Positions 47,151-61,866 of a stretch of DNA of 64,000 nt are shown here, one piece after another; positions within the stretch are counted from its first letter, which is position 1, and each line of letters begins with the position of its first letter. Both the position numbers and the translations under genes were made by a program. A model generated the notes under the pieces. It was given only the letters and a program-made list of their open reading frames with translations, searched no databases and had not been told where the DNA came from. The DNA is from Paramecium sonneborni. Lineage: Eukaryota > Ciliophora > Oligohymenophorea > Peniculida > Parameciidae. The stretch lies in assembly GCA_905182985.1 (NCBI GenBank), contig CAJJDN010000013.1, forward strand, positions 768,516 through 832,515, read 5' to 3'.

Positions 47151-48747
47151 TCAAAAATTATTGTTTAAATTTACATTTTTAACAAATCTAGAACTATTTT
47201 ATTAGACCACAGTAGTTTATGTTACTATTCTTTAGGAACTTTACTATTTCTACAATGATTCGTATTCTGCTTCTTTTACCATTAATTATTCTTAACATGA
47301 ATGATAAACATCATTTAATTCTTTAAACTTCTTTTTCCAAATTTTAGCTTCTTCTTCATAAGTTTTAATAGATTATGTTGTTGTTATTTCTTCAGTTAAT
47401 TGATCTACATATTAATTTAATTCTGATATTTCTTGCTCTAATTTTTAAATTAAATCATCCTTTTAATTAAATTAATCAATATAATTTTAAATTTCTTTTC
47501 TTAATTATCCATTTTCTTTTTATAAATTTTCAATTAATTAAGAATTTAATAACAATTCATCTTTTAAATTAACAATTATTTATTAAAAAGTTATGATTTG
47601 TATTTATAATTCATTTACTTATGTGTTTGATCCATTTTTATTTTATTCTAAAAATATATATAAAGTAATAATTTACAAATTTCATAAGTTAATTATTTTA
47701 TTTACTGATTCAATTTAATAATTGTTTCATCCTTTATTTAACATTGCATAATATAATTTTAGATGTCATTTTTCAATGAAAAATTGTCTTTTTTATATAT
47801 TTCTAAATTTTAATCAGATTATTTGAGTTCAAGTTTAAGATTCATAATATTTGATTAGAGAGTAGTTATTTTTATTTACAATTCTGATATCTACATAGTA
47901 GTTTAATTTTTATTTTATTCTAATTATAATATGATAATATTTACAATTTTCAAAATCCAGTTATTCAATTGCAGATTATAATTATGATTTAAGATCTATA
48001 ATTTCTTTATCTCTCTCTTCTAACTATTATTTTATTCGAAATAATTCATTTTAAAGTTCAATTACTTATTCATTATCATCATTTTATACAGCCCTTAATT
48101 CTATTGTTTCAGCTTCAACTGGTATTTTATTTGTTGCTAATAGGTCTTCAATTACTTGTAACCTCTTCTTCCACATTTCTTCAAATTTTTATAATTCCAC
48201 TACTTTAATTGGATCATCAACTAAAGTTTAAGTAATCATAGGTTCAATATGAGGAACATAAACAGGTTGAAAATACTCAACAAATGCTGGTTTTTAACCT
48301 GTAAAGTTATTAATAATTTTATGTGATTCTGAATCCTAAGGAAATTAATTATTTTAGCTTCGATTAGATTTCGGAATATCATTTCTCATGAATTTTTATG
48401 GAGACTATGAAAAGGGTTAAACTTAGTTTCTTATTGATTTATTAGGTTCCTATTTTTATATATAAAATTTATAAATTTTACTTGTTAAGGTACGAATCTA
48501 TTTGAAATCTCATTTGGTCTAATTTATTATTATTAAGATTAATTCATTAGTGGAGTTTAAGTAATTGTTTAAGTTTATTATTGAGGAATCTATAAATTAT
48601 TAAAATCACAAGTACCACTTATGGATAAATTTACTTTTAATTTGGAATTTAAGAAGGATATTAAGGATTTCGATTTTAGTTTTGGGTCATTTATGTTGGT
48701 ACAGGTCCATATGTTGTGTTAGGTTGTTGCATTTAATTATTAAACAT
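47151..48747 (-). CDS. Coiled-coil protein with Gln/Pro-rich N-terminal region, 494 residues
   Basis: It starts MFNNQMQQPNTTYGPVP. The first 150 residues are disordered, rich in Gln, Pro, Asn and Thr. From ALQNDDNEQVIELQNEL onward the chain is coiled coil to near the end, with a short break (EEEAKIWKKKFKELNDVYHS). Four introns (26, 32, 25 and 29 nt) give an exact codon count. It ends with a Ser/Asn tail before TGA at 47151. No family recognised; comparable proteins occur in basal bodies and cortex of ciliates. Confidence 0.78.
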
Positions 48748-49908
48748 TTTTATTAGTTAATAAATTTATCAATATATTGATATTTCAAATCATTTAATAA
48801 GAAAATTATAAACTTGAAGACTTAATTTCACTATTTTTTTAAACTCAATAAATCTATTTCTCATTTTTAGCTTTAAAATAAACCTCTTTTACAATTTTTC
48901 TTCGAAAAAATTAATATTAAATGATATATCAATTAATCGTTTTTGAAAGAACAAGCTGATATTGTTGAATATAAAGAATAAAGTAAAGATATTGTTTGTT
49001 TGAAATTTATAATATGACATATAAAAAAAAATTTATAAACTATTTAAGTAGATTAGATCAATTATATCATCGGATATAAAAAATCTTAATTTTGATTATA
49101 TTAGAAAAAAATTTTAAAACCATTAAGATAAATCCTAATTTTTCAAATTAGTATATTATATGTCTAATAATAAAAATTTTAATCATATGCCACCTTCATT
49201 GATTCATATTTAATACATTTCTTCTTTTAAGTAAAAATAATTACTAATGAGGTTAAAATTTTACAAACAAAAAAATTGAAGATCTTAAATTATAAAGGAT
49301 GAAGAGAAGAAAAATATTTAAAAAATTAAATATTTGTTTAATAGGGAAAACCTAATAATTGATAAAATAAGAGAATAGTCTTTTTTTGATTTATAAATTC
49401 TCTTTTGTTGATTGAAATAAAAAAAATATTCAAAATAGTTTTAGAACAACAATAAAATTAAATCCCGAATAATAATACATTTTACTAATCTTCTTTCAAA
49501 ATAAAGAAAATGAAATGAAAAACGACTCTAATAAGTTTGTGAGAAAACAATTTTTTTATCATAAAAATATTATGAATGTTTCCAACAAAAATACCATCTT
49601 GATATCTTAAGCTTTAATCAATTCTAGAAATAAAGAATTGGTGATAGTTATTCATAGCTTATGATGGGTTCATAGAGGCTAAATAAGGGAAACATATTAG
49701 TTTGATAAAAAAATATCAATTAAAATTGATTACAATATTCTTAAAAAAATACGTTGCTTTTATAGTATTAAAAATAAGGAGTTCTATTTTTTGAGACATA
49801 AATTGTGATACTAATTGATTTTATTTTGTATTAGTAATTGAAAATGAGTATAAATATTATATATTATATAAATATTAATTATTAATAAAAATATAATTTC
49901 AACAATTT
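48748..49908. other. Gene-poor stretch of about 1.2 kb
   Basis: Mostly AT-rich spacer between divergent genes. One weak candidate lies at 49160-49411 and is listed separately. The remainder shows no clear reading frame, RNA gene or repeat. Confidence 0.4.
49160..49411 (+). CDS. Possible small gene, about 73 residues
   Basis: A forward frame from MSNNKNFNHMPPSLIHIQYI. If a 30-nt intron with a GTTAA donor and AAG acceptor is removed near 49253-49282, it continues as IIKDEEKKNIQKIKYLFNR and DKIREQSFFDLQILFC to TGA. The intron is non-standard, so this is uncertain. No family recognised. It may be a remnant. Confidence 0.3.
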
Positions 49909-50418
<510 letters not shown>

Positions 50419-50618
50419 TAAATATAATTTATTGAAAAACAAATATATATTTAATCTTATTTTACTAATTTATCTAATTGGTATAATAACAACATTTTAT
50501 GTAATAAACATCAAATGCTTATAATATAAGTTGATTTTCTTAAGAATTACATTTATTATTTAATTTAATAATTATGATTTCATAAAATTTTCTATAAACT
50601 GCTCTAACTAGATTTAAA

Positions 50619-52168
50619 ATGGCGGCAATAAATGAAAGAGTAAATTAAATATAAGTAGAAAACATTTTACAAAGTTTAAATTATAATGACTCATAGATCC
50701 ACTAAATAGTCTCTTAAATCAAATCTGAAATAGGTGAGATAATTAACTATATAGATATTAATTAGTTCCAATAATTGCTTTAACCAGTTGAATAAGAAAT
50801 TCCCATAGAAAAATTGACATCTGAATAAATTTATGCAATTTATGGAGAGTTTAAGTAAGCTTTACATTTATAGCACATTGAAAAAGTAAAACATATATTA
50901 AGTATGCAAAAAAATCTTAAATCTTAGATAAATATTAAAAAGAAATAGATTTAGTAAACAGAATAGATCCATAAACAAGATAAATTTCAACATTTATTGC
51001 AATATAAGGGTCCGATGAAGAAATTTCACTTTAATTACTAAAGCTGGTATGTGAATTAGGGGCAAATGTAAATTATAAAGATAATCTTAAATAATCAATC
51101 TTATTTTATGTATGCAGAGATGGTAAAACAAAACTGTTTGATTATCTAATCTCATAATAAATTAATATATCAGATCCTGATTCATATGGTCAAACTCCAT
51201 TATTTTATGCATCAAGAGAAAATAGAATAGATATAATTTCAAAGTAAGTTTGATGATCATATTTTTTAGATTAATTAGATATGGTGTTGATGTTGCTCAT
51301 TTAGATTCATTATCATGTTAAACAGCTTTATTTTATGCTGCAAGTAAAGGAAATTATGAAGCATGTAAATTATTGATAGAAGTATAATGATTTTCATTAT
51401 ATTTAGGCTGGGTGCCCAGTAAATCATTAAGATAATAAAAAAAAAACTGCTCTTTATTTTGCAAAATAATCTTAGAAAAAAGAAGTGATTGATTTGATAA
51501 CAGCAAATATGGTAAAATAAAAAGAAGATACACAATAAAAAAAGGAAGAAGTTGTTAAAGTAATTGAATAATAAAAGCAAATCAGAAAAAAATAAAAAGA
51601 TGTACCAAAATAATAATACAAAATATTACATACAGATGATAAAGGACAATAAAGAGAATTAACAAATGAAGATTTTTCGAAATTTCAAAGATAATATCCA
51701 GAAATAGCTTAATTAATATTAAATGCAGATGATATTATTGATGATAATATGATAAATTAATGTAAAGAAGATGAGACTTGGGAAAAATTAGCAAAAAAAT
51801 TGATAGGTATAGATATATATATAAATAAAATATAAATATAGCTTAAATATGGAAATCGAAGGGTGCATATTTCTTCCATAAACCAGTTGATTAAAAAGAA
51901 TATCATATAAATGATTATTTTGAAATTGTTAAGAAACCAATGGATTTTGGAACAATAAAAGTAATAATGAAATTAAATAATAAATTAGAATAAATTGAAT
52001 GTAAGTGCTTACAAATCTTGCAGAGATTTTCATTCAGATATGTTATTAGTATTTGATAATTGTGCACTTTATAATGGTACATAGAGTGCAATAGGATAAA
52101 TTGGAGTGAATATAAGAAATGAATACTTGACCCTAAAAGATTAATTTGGATTAAGCAAATATTTGTGA
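50619..52168 (+). CDS. Ankyrin-repeat plus bromodomain protein
   Basis: 469 residues after five introns (26, 26, 25, 35 and 28 nt); exact codon count. Residues about 20-110 are helical and Gln-rich. Ankyrin repeats follow: LLKLVCELGANVNYKD, YGQTPLFYASRENRIDII, CQTALFYAASKGNYEACKLL and the next. A charged linker leads to a C-terminal bromodomain: AYFFHKPVDQKEYHIND, then YFEIVKKPMDFGTIKNKL, and LLVFDNCALYNGTQSAIG with the Asn that contacts acetyl-lysine. The fold binds acetylated histones. The joining of ankyrin repeats to a bromodomain is unusual; related animal proteins combine these domains only in larger polypeptides. Confidence 0.88.
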
Positions 52169-52289
52169 TTTAATTTTGCATTTCCATAATTATAGAAATA
52201 TAACATAAAAAAATAGATAAATTAATTAATAAAAATAGAGAATTAAGTAAGATCAAATGGATTTATTATGTTATTATATATAATACTCA

Positions 52290-53784
<1,495 letters not shown>

Positions 53785-54089
53785 GTTTTTAAAAATTAAT
53801 TTATTTTTTTAATTAACCTCTTATTATTAAAAATCACTTCAAAGGTACCTAAAGTCTATTTGTCTGATTGAGTATGATTCAAAATCAACTAAATTGTATT
53901 TTATATAAATAAACCTATTTATATCATATACAACATATATAATTAAAACATTACAACTATGAAATTAATCTATATATGATATTTATCATAAATATTCATC
54001 ATAACATTGAAAGATATGCTTATTACTTTATTACTTTTGCAGTTAAAAAGGATTCAAAAATCATTTATTTTAAATGAATTAAATACTTA
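53785..54089. other. Intergenic stretch
   Basis: About 0.3 kb AT-rich spacer between the divergent RuvBL1 and TMEM8-like genes. Nothing else seen. Confidence 0.5.
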
Positions 54090-54814
54090 ATGATAGATAT
54101 ATAAAATGTAGTGCATTCTAAATATGGATACAACTAATTTGAAATGTTTTTGATGGTATTAATAACAGGAATAACTAACTTTGTTGTCATTCCAGCAATA
54201 ATAATTATCAAAAAACAAAGAATGGATTTCTAATTTTATATCTCCATCTTTACATTGATAACAAGTTTCATGTATCACACATTAGAAAGTGTAGATTGTC
54301 AATATTTCATTATTGAAGAAAGTGGTTGGCATCGATTAGATAATATTGGATCAATAGCATGTTTTTAGATGCTATTTACATAATTAAGTGATTTGTAAAA
54401 TTTGCATCTTGAGACAATGTTAAATTATTTTGGACTTTTTGTAACATTCATAGCTTAGGCAAGATCTCCTTGGGATTTAAATTATACTGTTGGTCCAATA
54501 ATAATTTAAGCATGCATTTGCCTTTATATAATCATAAAAAGAAGAAGATTACCTAAATTGAATAAATAAAAAGTATTAATCTTTAAATATTTAAGATGAA
54601 AAAAGGTCTAATTATATTATTGGCTGCAGTTGTGTTTTTTAGTTTATCTCAAGATGAATATAAAGATTATCTTAGATTTTATCACGGAATGTGGCATACT
54701 ACAGTAGGATTATTTTCATTCTATATTTGGTAATCAAAATGTGAAGTTGAATTCACTTGGTAAAATTTTTATACAATTCCAACATTAAAAGAATCATATT
54801 ACAAAGAGGAATGA
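54090..54814 (+). CDS. Multi-pass membrane protein of the TMEM8/PGAP6/myomaker (DUF3522-like) type
   Basis: 233 residues, one 23-nt intron. About seven hydrophobic segments are visible. Polar residues typical of this family lie between them: SFMYHTLES with a His in the second helix, HRLDNIGSIACFQML with an Asp, and YHGMWHTTVGLFSFY with paired His. Members of this group (the CREST hydrolase superfamily) use such Ser/His/Asp residues at the membrane, and PGAP6 acts as a phospholipase on GPI anchors. The match rests on motif spacing, not on a search. Start chosen at MIDIQNVVHSKYGY because the upstream ATG frame stops early. It converges on the importin alpha gene. Confidence 0.6.
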
Positions 54815-54864
54815 TTAATGTGTATAAATTCAATTAAAATTGTCAATCAATTTATAATATCAGT

Positions 54865-56386
54865 TCACATTAAAAAGGTTTCTGTCAATCTTTAAGCTTC
54901 AATATTTATATCATTATCAGGATCAAACTCCATTTAATTAAGTATTTTGTCAAACCCTTTAGAAATGAACATCTCTATTGCCATATTTATATCACTTTAA
55001 GAATGCTTACCAATTTAATAGGCAAAATTATGAACAATGTTCAAACATGTCAAAACTATCCCTTTAGATATTTTCAATTTTAATTGGTTCATAACTATAT
55101 CTACAACATTTCCACTCATCAATACATACTTTAGTAAATCTGGATTTTTTAATTATGAAAGACTTCTTATAACTTCTAAAATATCTTTAATAATTTCTGT
55201 TTCATTTTCATCTTTTTAAATATATTTAATAAGATCATGCTTTATTATTATTTGTAATATTTGAAAATCATTATTACAACACAAATTATTTAATCCCCAT
55301 AATATTATTTTTTTGAATTCTTTTTATTTGTTTCTGCCTGGTTATATATAAATTTATAAAAAGAAATCTAGAATTTTGAATTCATTCACTAATTGGGTAG
55401 TTATTTCATCATCTGCTAAAGCAAAAGATGCAATAATTTCAAGTGTTTTTAATGAAATTTCTTCATCATCACTTGTCCTTTGCATATTCATTAAATCATT
55501 AAAGATTTTTAGTTTATTTAGTATTATACTATATACTTCTTCTTTGGCTTAACACATACTCTTTAAAGTAATTAATGAATATAATTTTATTTCTTTATCA
55601 TTATATTTAATACATTCTAATACAATTGGTAAGACTTCTCTGACCTATATAAATCATAAGTAAATTACTTCAGTCAATGTAAAACCAGCCACATTATTTT
55701 AATTGTAATAAAAAAAATTACTCAAAAACCAGCAAAAATCTTTAATATTTTCAATCTCAAATATAATTCATACATATACTTTGCAGTAAATTAATTTATT
55801 CATCCACATCTTTTTGATCAAAGTACAAAATCCATAATCTGCCAATTATCTAGCTTTAACTCCATTATCCATGCCTACCAGATTTGATAATAAAAAAAAT
55901 ATTTGAGACTGTATTTGCTAATAAGTTGTCATTTATAATAAATTGAACAATCTTTCCATTAGTTTTTCATTTTACAAAAATTTCAAATCATCAAATACAT
56001 TGTAAGAATGTAAATTTGCAAATATATAAAGTAACTATTATATAATAATATAATCTAATTCTTGCTTATTCCAAATGTTTAGTAATAATTGATATACTTC
56101 ATGTTTGTTTATTAATAATATGTTATACTAATAATCAAATATATCCTATTACTTCAATTGTTGAGTTTGACAAAGATTATCTTATTTCATCTAAAGTATC
56201 CTCATATTTTTAGTTAACTAAATTCATGTACCAAATATTAATTTTCTCATCTGTTAAATAAATTTATTCATTGTTATTAAATATTCTTCTCTTTTATTTG
56301 AAAAGCTCTTCTGTTGCCTTTCTCTTTAATTCTACTCTAAAGTTATCTCTTTTCTATTTTAATAAATCTCCTAAGAATTCCGCCAT
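54865..56386 (-). CDS. Importin alpha-like armadillo protein
   Basis: About 490 residues. The N-terminus FRVELKRKATEELFKQKRR is the importin-beta-binding (IBB) basic helix. Then armadillo repeats cover the rest, with recognisable segments such as FFLLSNLVGMDNGVKARQL and the acidic C-terminal end MEFDPDNDINIEAQRLTE. Importin alpha binds nuclear localisation signals and links cargo to importin beta. At least one 25-nt intron lies near the N-terminus, and others are needed further on. The IBB segment is short compared with animal proteins, and the tryptophan/asparagine array typical of the NLS groove looks less regular than usual. Confidence 0.82.
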
Positions 56387-56435
56387 TTAGTTTAAAATTA
56401 ATAATAATAATTAAACATTAAAACTAAATTCTTAA

Positions 56436-57115
56436 TCAAAAAAACCAACTCATTATAGCAATAGCTAAACATAGAGCTAGAAAACCAAAAACTCCATATA
56501 CTATAAATTTTCTTTTCATTATTCTGTTTTTCATAATGTTCACTAAACTATTTGATTCTCCCAAATCTTCTCTAATATATTAAGTCTTTCGAATTGAATT
56601 ATCTAATGTCATTGATTAAGAATGTAAATTAATTGATATTTAATTTGCTTATTACTCTGTCAAATAAGCAGTTCTTTTTGCTGCTTCTAATTCTAATGTT
56701 TGTCTAATAAAACGATCTTCTTATTTTAATAAGGCTTGATTAATTTATCTGTCATTGAATAATTTTTCTCTGCTTGAATCTTCCTATTAATCTAACTATA
56801 ATTATTTAAAATCCTTTTCAACTTTCGCCATATCTCTTTTATATTACTTTATAGTTTCCATTAATTCTTTTTTATAACTACTAGGTAGTGTAGAAGCTTC
56901 CAATTCCATTTATTTTATCTAAAAATTCTATAGAAATCAATTACACATTGTTCTGTTTATTAAAGTTCATCGGAAACTTTAGAAAAACTTTTGTCTGTAT
57001 CTTCTCTTCTATCTTTACTCATTTTTAAAAGATCATACATAACAGATTCCATATGAGTCTTATAGTCTTGTTCATAACTTCTGAACATTTCTGATAAAGT
57101 GATTTATGAATGCAT
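56436..57115 (-). CDS. Vti1-like Qb-SNARE
   Basis: 217 residues, close to animal VTI1B (232). The N-terminal helical bundle begins MHSQITLSEMFRSYEQDYKT. The SNARE region is LLKQEDRFIRQTLELEAAKR followed by QSMTLDNSIRKTQYIREDLG, with a Q at the ionic zero layer expected for Qb-SNAREs. A single transmembrane helix near the end (FIVYGVFGFLALCLAIAIMS) anchors it with only a few residues after it. One 26-nt intron gives an exact codon count. Vti1 proteins work in Golgi-endosome fusion. It lies directly upstream of the importin alpha gene on the same strand, 49 nt apart, and divergent from the next. Confidence 0.85.
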
Positions 57116-57216
57116 ATAAATTAATTAAATTATTAAGTTCGCAATTAATTATGAAATGTTAAACAAGATAAATAAATAATTATAGTAATTTGTTTAATTT
57201 AAAAAATTAAAAATAT

Positions 57217-59790
57217 ATGCTCTAAAAAGGCTATGCAGATTATTATCAAATGAAAAACACATCTATTGGATCTAGTTCTTAATAAATTAAATATGTTTCT
57301 CAAAATAGTGTTGAAACAGAAAAATAAAAATAGGTACTTGAAAATACAATTCTAACAATATCAATCTAAAGTAATTACATGTTAAATAGAATCAACAAAA
57401 GATTTGATTGCCTTGTTCCTATCAAAAAAACTCAATGTAATTTGCACTATTTTACTACATAGGCTATTTAATTGACGAAATGGGATCAAAAGTGGATTAT
57501 TTATTTAAGAAATTCAATTTATCAATTCATAATGTGGATTACATGAGCGATCATATCAAAAGATTAACTGAAAAAGTTAATAACGATATTAAAAAAAGAT
57601 AATCGCAATATCAATCAAATATTAAAGTTGAAGATTACAAAAATTATTCACATATCACTAAAGAGAACTTCTAAAATAAATAAGTAACATTCTTCACAAT
57701 AACTAATAGATTTTTAATTCATTTAGTAAAATCGAATAAAAAAGCCTTGATAGATAAAAAAGTAAATTATCGAACATCCTTAATACATCTCATAGAATAG
57801 AAAATCTAGTAACACATGAAATTTCGATTAATTAATACAATGAAATCATCCTAGAAAAACTTTTTATTGATCATCATTTATATTAAGTTCTTTAAGAATT
57901 TCTCAAAAATAAGAAGAATTCATTAATTTATGAAAAGCTTTTTAGAACTATAGAAACTTTTGAAACTGCTCATAAATTGGAAATGAAATTGTTAGGCGAT
58001 TAATTCAAAGATATAATGTATAATTACTCACATGAAGATATTTGGTAATAATTTATTTATATTATAAGTGAAAAAATTATTAGAAATACGGTTACTCATA
58101 TAGAAAATGATTTGTTAAAATAAATTGGACACTTAGATTTATAAAATTTAAATAGAAAATTTAAAGAATATTATCTTCCTTAATTAAATGACATTGAAAT
58201 ATATTAATAAGGATAATTTTACCCAAGTGGAATACTACTTATTTTAATGAGAATTGGAAAAGTGACTGAAGCAGAAAAATTACTCTATCCACTAATATCT
58301 GATAATTAAAAGATAATTTAATAGTTTTAAAATTTTTTCGATTTAGTTAATGGATTAACTTAACAAAAAAGAATTATCAATTAAGTTGATGTTGAGGAAA
58401 TAGATAGATAATAATGCTGTGATATCATTTTAAGGTAATGTTATTGGTTATTAATGGACGTAAGTGAAGCATATGATATATTTGAAGAAACAAAATTTCA
58501 AAAAGATAAAGAATTCTTTTTTTGGATGATTATGAAAACTACTCATGTATCTGAAAAATTTGTGAATTATGAAAGACATGAATATGAATCAAAAAAATCA
58601 TTCCCGCATTGGACTTTAGCAGAATTACATGAAGTAATTCCTTAAAATTCTGTATGTTTGAGAACAAACATATTTTTGCAGAGATATGATTACATTTTAA
58701 ATGAATTATACAAAATTCAGAACTCTTGTCTTTCATAGGTTGAATATTTCATTTTAAATGCTGTTATTACAATTCTAAATATTAAATCAGAAAATAATTA
58801 AGAAAGTGAAAAATAACATAAATGGATAATTGATAATTTAGTAAATTATACTTAGAATAAATATCCACTTATTTCATGTTTGATTTTAGGTATTTCCGAA
58901 TACAATTATGAATAGATTGCAAGTTTATTATAAAGAAGCAATCATGTAGCCTAAGTTTTGAGAGATAAAGTAATAAAAGAAAACTTAGAAAATATATTTG
59001 GAGCTGATGAATTACTCAAAATAATAAATAAAATGATTAGCTAGCATTTTGAGAAGAATTTACACATGGCATTGAAAGATTTACAATAATAATTGCCTTT
59101 GGCTGCAACAATAAATTAAATTTATGATTGCTAAACAACAATCTTATTGAAATTAGATGAAATGAGTAATTACATAAGATTTTTATTAAATTAAAACTAA
59201 GAATCATTGATAGTCACAGCTATATATTTATATCATGAAACTTAATTGGTTTTAATAATATCAAATTTCATATCAAATTAATATTGTTTATTAAAATTTG
59301 AAGCCAATCTTGATAAAAGATTGAATTTGGCAAGAAATTTAGAAACTTTACACCCAAAAATAAAGAGTTTAGCAAAAAACTGTAAATAATATCAGTATTT
59401 ACAGAGATTTTAATTAATTGAAATATTTTAATTAACTTTTGCATTAATGAAAGAAGATTAAATTTCTTTAGATGAAATTAATTCAATGTTAGTAAATATA
59501 AATGTATGTGAACTATCAAAATTTTTATTAGAGATTAAGTAGATTCATTTGTTGAAAATAGTATTCCATTAGATTTTAAAATTAATTGAATAAAAAAAAT
59601 GTCTTGATAAGACATTCGCAATGTAAAACTAAATTAAAAATAAATTAGTTAAAAAATCAAAGAATTCAATGAGACTTTGCTCAAATATCCTATTTCATAA
59701 GGAATAAAAATTTGTAATTAGGATGTTCAATTTTCTTAGAGTAGTGTAGATATACTACACAATTATTCAAAGCTATTGCAGATTTATTGA
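57217..59790 (+). CDS. Large alpha-helical protein, possibly Nup93/Nic96-like
   Basis: 831 residues after three 26-nt introns; exact codon count. The chain is almost wholly helical. The N-terminal 150 residues are coiled-coil-like (MGSKVDYLFKKFNLSIHNVD). A long solenoid follows, with segments such as FYPSGILLILMRIGKVTEAE and LHMALKDLQQQLPLAATINQ, and short Leu-rich helices to the end. The order (coiled-coil head, then helical solenoid) and the segment about the RIGKVTEAE helix suggest a nuclear-pore or vesicle-tether solenoid, and Nup93/Nic96 is my best guess. I could not confirm it by motif, so the name is tentative. It ends 119 nt before the next forward gene. Confidence 0.65.
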
Positions 59791-59909
59791 GGATTGTCTC
59801 TTCCGTGATTAAATTTTATATAATTAAAAAATAATTTTGATATTGATACAATTTATCTTGGGATAATAATAAACTTTGTAATTTATTAATTTATAATTAT
59901 TAGAGAAAG

Positions 59910-60248
59910 ATGCTTTCTAAAAGGAAAGTCTCATAGTAAAATCAAAACCAAGAGGAATCGTCTAATTCTATAGAGAATTTATGTAATAAAATACGTAAAG
60001 TGATTGTAAGTGAGGTAGGAGAGAAATACATTTAAAATAATTCAGATAAAGGAATAAAAAAAAAGAGAACTAAATAGAAAAGTAAGCTTTAAGAAAATTA
60101 ATAATATGTTGAGTAAATGGAAAGCGATGCAGTTGAAGTTGAAGAATAATTATCATCAATACAAGCAATATCTGAATCTCAATCTTGGGTACTTGAAGAA
60201 CTATTTGATGAAATAAATAAGTTGAATGTACTTTAAGATATTGAATGA
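59910..60248 (+). CDS. Small Lys/Glu-rich protein, 112 residues
   Basis: No intron needed; starts MLSKRKVSQQNQNQEE and ends NKLNVLQDIE before TGA. The middle is basic (GIKKKRTKQKSKLQ) and could be a nuclear localisation signal. The rest is acidic and helical (SDAVEVEEQLSSIQAIS). No family recognised. It is squeezed between two forward genes; the spacer to the OST48 gene is only 17 nt, which supports a real gene boundary. Confidence 0.65.
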
Positions 60249-60265
60249 AGTTCTTTAATTAATTT

Positions 60266-61506
60266 ATGATAAATTTTTTAATTCTAATACTTGGGGTAGT
60301 ATTGGCAGGGACTCCTTATAATTAAAAGAAAGTGTTAGTACTTTCTGATAATCCAGCAGTCTATGTTTCCCATTCTCAGTTTTTTAATTTATTGAGTAAG
60401 TAATATAGAGTTGATTATAAAAATATCTAATCAAATACATTCAATTTGTAGTTGTTTGGAGAATGGCAATATGATCATTTAATTTTATTTAGCAGTACAG
60501 TTGATTTAAAAGTAAGCATGTAAGAATTATTGGACTTTTATGATTCTGGGAGAAATATATTATTATTGGGTTCTACAGACTAATCTAAATACTTTAGAAA
60601 GTTTTTAAATAGTTTTGGATTGGATATGCATGAATATGTAATATGAAAAATGAATAATTAGGGTTCATCTGTAGTAGATTATTTCAATAATATTAAAGGT
60701 AATTAAAATGTGGTAACAACGAGTAATATGAATATCGTGAAAGTAGATAAACCAATTGCTTATTAAGGAGCAGGATTATCAATGACCCCTTATGAAACAT
60801 TTTAAGTATTTGGTTTAGTGAGAGGATCAGAAACAGCATTTTCAGGTCCTAATTTAAGTCATAATATTATATATGTTGGAGCCACTTAAGGTAGAAATAA
60901 TGCAAGATTTGTGGCAACAGGATCTTGGGAAATGTTAAGTGATGAATTTTTGAATAATTCAAATTTGGGTAATTAGATGCTAGCAGAGGAAATCATTAGG
61001 TGGGGATTTGGATAATCAAAAATATTAAAGGCAGAAAATTTAACACATAGAAGATTAGATTCAGATGATATCAAACCTTATAATTATAGATTGAGAGAAG
61101 ATTGCTATTTCTCTATTGATATTTACGAATGGGATTATCAAAATGATTAATGGATTCCTTATATTTCTACAGATAATGATGTTTTATTAGAATTTGTAAT
61201 GTTGGATCCATATTATAGAGTACCATTAAAGAAAGGAAAAGGACCCAAATATGAATTATCTTTTAAAGTAATTATTAAACGATAATATAATAGATTCCAG
61301 ATGTATATGGTGTATTTTAATTTAAAATAAATTATTTAAAACCTGGATATACATTTTTAAAAGTAGCTGAAAAAATAACTGTGAGACCATTTAGACATGA
61401 TGAATACGGAAGATATTTGGTTTAAGCCTTACCGTACTATTTTTCAAGCTTCGGAACCATGGCTGGATTTATTGTATTTCTAATTGCATTTTTATTAAAT
61501 AAATGA
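60266..61506 (+). CDS. Oligosaccharyltransferase 48-kDa subunit (OST48/WBP1)
   Basis: About 396 residues with introns including 60638-60661 (24 nt); without it the frame stops. A signal peptide (MINFLILILGVVLAGTPYN) leads to the luminal domain: KKVLVLSDNPAVYVSHSQFF, then LLLGSTDQSKYFRKFLNSFG. Further on are GPNLSHNIIYVGATQGRNNA, RLREDCYFSIDIYEW, and the C-terminal region KITVRPFRHDEYGRYL. A final transmembrane helix (AGFIVFLIAFLL) ends with a Lys. It is the non-catalytic OST subunit that helps N-glycosylate proteins in the ER. The chain is shorter than the animal protein but has the family order throughout. Confidence 0.93.
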
Positions 61507-61536
61507 TATTAATTAAATTTCAAATAAAAATAATAT

Positions 61537-61783
61537 ATGTCAAGCGAAGAGGAGGTAATTAAGATTATATATCTCTTTTAGAGAATGAAGCAATTGCAAT
61601 AGCTTCCTATTAGAAATTATCTGGATTAAACAGTTGTTCCAATCCTACTTTAAGCAATGACAGAAGTCGCTAAAGTGAGGTGAGTATTGTATAATTTAAT
61701 CAAGACCTCCTAACCCTATTGAATTCATTGCTAACTATTTGTTGTAGAATAATCCAGAAAAAGCGTAGGCCAGATAATAATGA
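61537..61783 (+). CDS. DPY30-like COMPASS subunit
   Basis: 64 residues after introns 61555-61581 (27 nt) and 61680-61704 (25 nt). The whole protein is the DPY30 dimerisation motif: QQLPIRNYLDQTVVPILLQA, then PPNPIEFIANYLLQNNPEKA. DPY30 binds Ash2L and is a core subunit of histone H3 Lys4 methyltransferase (COMPASS/MLL) complexes; the same motif occurs in adenylate-kinase-type and radial-spoke proteins of cilia. This minimal form has almost nothing outside the motif. The second intron begins GTGAG, unlike its neighbours, but only it restores the RPPNP motif. Confidence 0.9.
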
Positions 61784-61866
61784 GGGTTTGCGAACTGAAA
61801 CTGATTATTATATAAAAACAAAATAAATATACTAAAAGATTTTATCATTATAATAAATATAAAACT

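Noticed and set aside
51275..51580. 101-codon reverse frame
   Set aside because: Antisense shadow of the ankyrin region of the ankyrin-bromodomain gene.
59700..59869. Alternative C-terminal frame of the large helical protein (FKAIADLLRIVSSVIKFY)
   Set aside because: A 26-nt intron upstream puts the protein in a different frame that ends at 59790 with an exact codon count.
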